Positions 13,800 to 15,853 of a DNA stretch of 15,853 nt are shown piece by piece. Numbering within the stretch: position 1 is the stretch's first letter; every line of letters begins with the position of its first letter. This stretch comes from Phosphoribacter sp035448065 (GTDB taxonomy: Bacteria; Actinomycetota; Actinomycetes; Actinomycetales; Dermatophilaceae), in contig DAOTIG010000079.1 of the NCBI GenBank assembly GCA_035448065.1, positions 1 to 15,853 of the forward strand, given 5' to 3'. A program made the position numbers and the translations under genes. The notes under the pieces were generated by a model. The model saw nothing but the letters and a program-made list of their open reading frames with translations, did no database searches and had not been told where the DNA came from.

Positions 13800-15050
13800 T
13801 CAGCGCAGCACGTCGAGCGGGGCCGGGCAGCGGTCGCCGAGGACCCGCGCCGGATCGGTGCCGAGCACTCGGTCGAGCAGCGCGGCATACACGCTGCGGA
13901 AGTCGGTCGTCATGCGCAGGTCACCGGCGTCGAGCGCGGTCAGGGACGGCTGCTCGCCATGAACGCCGCCACGCACCGGGTGCCCGAGGAGCAGGACGTT
14001 GCCGGCCGTGCCGTGATCGGTGCCGTCCGAGCCGTTCGCCGCGACCCGGCGGCCGAACTCGGAGTAGACGAGAGTGACCACGTCGGACTCTCGCGCGGTG
14101 CCGGCCAGCCCGGCGCGGAGGGCTGCGAGTCCGGCGTCCAGCTCGGCGAGCAGAGCACCCTGTCGTCCCAATTCGTCTGCGTGCGTGTCGAATCCGCCGA
14201 GCGATGCGGCATACACGCGGGTCGGTGCGCCGGCGGTGATGCAACGCGCGACGAGCTCGAGCTGTCGGGTCAGCTCGCCGGCCCGGGTGGTCGTCGGAGG
14301 TGCGGTCGCGGGCGCCGGCCCCGCCACCCCCTGCACGAGTCGGTATGCCGCGTAGCTCGCCGCCGCCGCTCGGGCCGCCTCGGAGTCGGCGGGGTCGGCA
14401 ACGGCCAGCCCCGCAGCGACCCGGTCGAGATCCTGGACCCGCTTGGCGGCGCGGGGCGTGCGACCGGAGTCGAGCGCGGCGGCCGCGGTCGTTGCGCCGA
14501 CGAGCAGCGGCGGCAGGACCGAGCCGATCCCGATGGCAAGCAGGGGGTCGGTGCCGGCTCCGTCGAGCCATCGGCCGAGCCAGCCGCTCGACGTCGGCGA
14601 CTCGGGCGACCCGGTCTGCCAGATGTCCATCGACCGGAAGTGCGAGCGATCCGGTTTGGGGTAGCCCACGCCGCGGACGACGGCGAGCCGGCCAGCGGCA
14701 TACTCCCTCGCGAGGCCGGTGAGCGTCGGCGCGAGACCCAGTCCGTCGTCGATCGGCAGCACGCTGCCCGCCGCGTGCGCCAGGCCGGGCCGCGCGGCGT
14801 AGTAGGCCGAATCCGCATGTGGGACAACGGTGTTGAGCCAATCGTTGCCGCCGTAGAGCGTGACGACGACGAGGATCGGGGAGCTGGTGGGCAGCCGGTC
14901 GCTCGCTGCCCGCGCGAGCACCTGACCGAGGTCGACCCGGGTCGCGCCCGCAATCACGGCCGCGGCGCCGAGGACGCCGGAGCCGAGGAGCAGACTGCGG
15001 CGGGTGAGCCCGTCCATCGGGCGGTCGGGGCGGGTGGGCGGAGCGCTCAT
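13800..15050 (-). CDS. DUF1501 family protein with twin-arginine signal, probably exported
   Basis: A 416-aa protein of the DUF1501 family, which belongs to the alkaline phosphatase/sulfatase-like fold group. The N-terminus carries a Tat signal: TRRSLLLG at residues 16-23 followed by a hydrophobic Gly/Ala-rich core to about residue 36, so folded export is predicted. Family motifs are YGGNDWLNT (66-74), SHFRSMDIWQTG, GGFDTH (D288, H290) and GTDHGTAGN (D345, H346); the last two look like metal or phosphate site residues. The ATG at 15050 follows the DUF1800 stop by 10 nt with AAGGTG as ribosome binding site; M12 is an alternative start. The stop lies 3 nt from the convergent sseB-like stop. Enzymatic activity is not established for the family. 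Confidence 0.9.
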   Translation of the reverse strand: MSAPPTRPDRPMDGLTRRSLLLGSGVLGAAAVIAGATRVDLGQVLARAASDRLPTSSPILVVVTLYGGNDWLNTVVPHADSAYYAARPGLAHAAGSVLPIDDGLGLAPTLTGLAREYAAGRLAVVRGVGYPKPDRSHFRSMDIWQTGSPESPTSSGWLGRWLDGAGTDPLLAIGIGSVLPPLLVGATTAAAALDSGRTPRAAKRVQDLDRVAAGLAVADPADSEAARAAAASYAAYRLVQGVAGPAPATAPPTTTRAGELTRQLELVARCITAGAPTRVYAASLGGFDTHADELGRQGALLAELDAGLAALRAGLAGTARESDVVTLVYSEFGRRVAANGSDGTDHGTAGNVLLLGHPVRGGVHGEQPSLTALDAGDLRMTTDFRSVYAALLDRVLGTDPARVLGDRCPAPLDVLR

Positions 15051-15055
15051 GTCAG

Positions 15056-15061
15056 CACCTT
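15056..15061 (-). promoter_or_regulatory. Ribosome binding site of the DUF1501 gene
   Basis: On the minus strand AAGGTG lies 5 nt before ATG 15050 and overlaps the TGA of the DUF1800 gene, suggesting translational coupling of the pair. Confidence 0.65.
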
Positions 15062-15852
15062 CAGTGGACGAGATGGTCGGGGGAGGCGAGCAGCACCGCC
15101 ACCACGCTGGTGGGATCGCCGGTGGCGGCGGCGAGGCGGCGGGTCCGGTCGGTGAGCACCGGCACCCCCAGCCGGTATGCCGCGTGGCCGGCTCGCTCGC
15201 CGGGCGGCCGCGCGCCGATGTCGGCGAGCAGCGCCGGATCGGCGGCCTCGGCGAGCTCGCGCGAGACCTCGAGCCGGGTCTGGGCAGCCGCCGTCGAAAG
15301 CCAGGCGCGGCCGCTGGGCCAGCCGCCGACGCTGGGTGGCGCGAAGGGCACCTGCCCGAGCCGGCGCAGCGCNNNNNNNNNNAGCACGTCGGCGAGCCGC
15401 CGGGCTCGGGTCGGGTCGACGGCGACGCCGAGCGCACGACAGGCGCCGACGACCCATTCGACCGGTCCCGCGACGTGGCTGCCGACGGCGGCAGCGAGCT
15501 CGGGTGCGCCGAGCAGTGCCTCGAGCATGGGGGCGACCTCGCCGTCCGGGCCGTAGGCCGCGGCGAGTCGGTCGACGAGTGGCTCAGGCGGATCGACCGG
15601 ACCGGTCAGTCGGCGCCACCAGCGCCGCGCGACGTGCCGGCGCCAGCGTGGCCCGCTGAGGACTGCGGCGGCGAAGCCGGCGGCGTCGAGCCGCCCGGTC
15701 ACCCCGCACACGGTCTTGACGCCGGGGTCGTGGCGGCGCGGCTCGAGGCGCGCGACGCCGGCGTCGACGACCCAGCCGGAGAGCGCCCGCGCGCCCTCGC
15801 GGATGTCGGTCTCGGTATAGCCGGAGCCGACGCCGAGACAGAAGAGCTCGAG
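15061..15852 (-). CDS. DUF1800 family protein, 5'-truncated and interrupted by an assembly gap
   Basis: The C-terminal part of a DUF1800 protein; about 263 residues are visible counting the gap, out of usually 450-600. The frame stays open to the window edge. Reading in from that edge, LELFCLGVGSGYTETDIREGARALSGWVVDAGV matches the family's ELFTLG...Y.E.D..E.ARALTGW motif. HDPGVKTVCGVTGRLD and GQVPFAPPSVGGWPSGRAWL follow, both diagnostic. The GTG at 15711 is internal, not the start. Ten Ns at 15373-15382 interrupt the sequence between RRLADV and LRRLGQ, but the frame agrees on both sides. DUF1800 genes commonly sit directly upstream of DUF1501 genes, and the two proteins are presumed to work together at or outside the cell envelope. 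Function unknown. Confidence 0.88.
   Translation of the reverse strand, partial: LELFCLGVGSGYTETDIREGARALSGWVVDAGVARLEPRRHDPGVKTVCGVTGRLDAAGFAAAVLSGPRWRRHVARRWWRRLTGPVDPPEPLVDRLAAAYGPDGEVAPMLEALLGAPELAAAVGSHVAGPVEWVVGACRALGVAVDPTRARRLADVXXXXALRRLGQVPFAPPSVGGWPSGRAWLSTAAAQTRLEVSRELAEAADPALLADIGARPPGERAGHAAYRLGVPVLTDRTRRLAAATGDPTSVVAVLLASPDHLVH
15373..15382. other. Assembly gap (10 N)
   Basis: Ten undetermined bases inside the DUF1800 gene. Ten Ns is a common placeholder length, so the true gap size is uncertain. The reading frame is the same on both sides, which fits a true length of 10 or a multiple-of-three difference from it. Confidence 0.95.
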
Positions 15853-15853
15853 G

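Larger units (their letters stand above)
2009..15182. repeat. Dispersed over-represented octamer GTATGCCG / CGGCATAC (16 copies)
   Basis: GTATGCCG starts at 2009, 4302, 5601, 8124, 8990, 11711, 14343 and 15175. Its complement CGGCATAC starts at 3429, 7142, 8932, 9535, 11161, 13883, 14207 and 14696. There are eight copies in each orientation, all inside genes. Fourteen encode Tyr-Ala (TAT GCC) or Ala-Tyr (GCA TAC). Two are in other frames: 4302 (Gly-Met-Pro) and 11161 (Arg-His-Thr). With independent bases at about 70% GC, fewer than one copy is expected in 15.9 kb on both strands. Confidence 0.7.

Noticed and set aside
13959..15155. Plus-strand open frame (398 codons) opposite the DUF1501 gene
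   Set aside because: The minus strand encodes clear DUF1501 motifs and a Tat signal; the plus-strand translation has no recognisable domain.
15373..15382. Frameshift or pseudogene in the DUF1800 gene
   Set aside because: The interruption is undetermined bases, and the frame and family motifs agree on both sides, so it is an assembly gap rather than a break.
1..15853. Avoidance of GTAC as the cause of the TAT GCC codon choice
   Set aside because: GTAC occurs repeatedly, for example near 1238, 1502, 3207, 4749 and 6853, so simple GTAC avoidance does not explain the octamer.
1..15853. CRISPR arrays, tRNAs, insertion sequences, integrase attachment sites
   Set aside because: I saw no regularly spaced direct repeats, no tRNA-like cloverleaf, and no transposase or integrase motifs on either strand.

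Overview
The window comes from a very GC-rich actinobacterium. Gene content and order, GTG starts, pervasive 4-nt gene overlaps, leaderless promoters and a PriA-type HisA all point to Actinomycetota. My best guess is Micrococcales, near Intrasporangiaceae/Dermatophilaceae, but that placement is inference. No tRNA, rRNA, CRISPR array, insertion sequence or phage gene is visible. A 10-N assembly gap lies near the right end.

Left block (3-5065, + strand): the 3' two thirds of dnaE (replicative DNA polymerase III alpha) is followed by three tightly overlapping genes. These encode an AlkZ/YcaQ-like winged-helix protein carrying a QxQ motif (a possible DNA glycosylase), a MOSC-domain protein, and an RluA-type pseudouridine synthase. 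The block ends at a perfect 12-bp hairpin (5248-5274). Next comes an oligopeptidase B-like S9 peptidase (5323-7437) with what looks like its own leaderless promoter.

Central block (7498-13796, + strand): a histidine biosynthesis operon, hisD-hisC-hisB-orf-hisH-orf-hisA(priA)-sseB-like. It starts from a second apparent leaderless promoter, and a perfect 9-bp inverted repeat abuts the -10 box. All seven junctions in this eight-gene run are exact 4-nt ATGA/GTGA overlaps. Two genes inside the run have no function I recognise: a 207-aa protein between hisB and hisH, and a 132-aa basic membrane protein between hisH and hisA. hisF, hisG, hisI, hisE and the histidinol-phosphatase gene are not in the window. 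HisH needs HisF as partner, so hisF must lie elsewhere.

Right block (13800-15852, - strand): a DUF1501 protein with a twin-arginine signal, preceded by a DUF1800 gene cut by the window edge and interrupted by the gap. This pair converges on the his operon with only 3 nt between stop codons.

No obviously new multi-gene system such as a defence or mobile system is present. The most interesting signals are: (1) the octamer GTATGCCG/CGGCATAC, found 16 times against fewer than one expected; (2) the two unknown genes locked into the his operon; (3) the inverted repeat at the hisD promoter; (4) a Gln in place of the usual active-site Arg in HisA/PriA; and (5) the putative DNA glycosylase overlapping dnaE.
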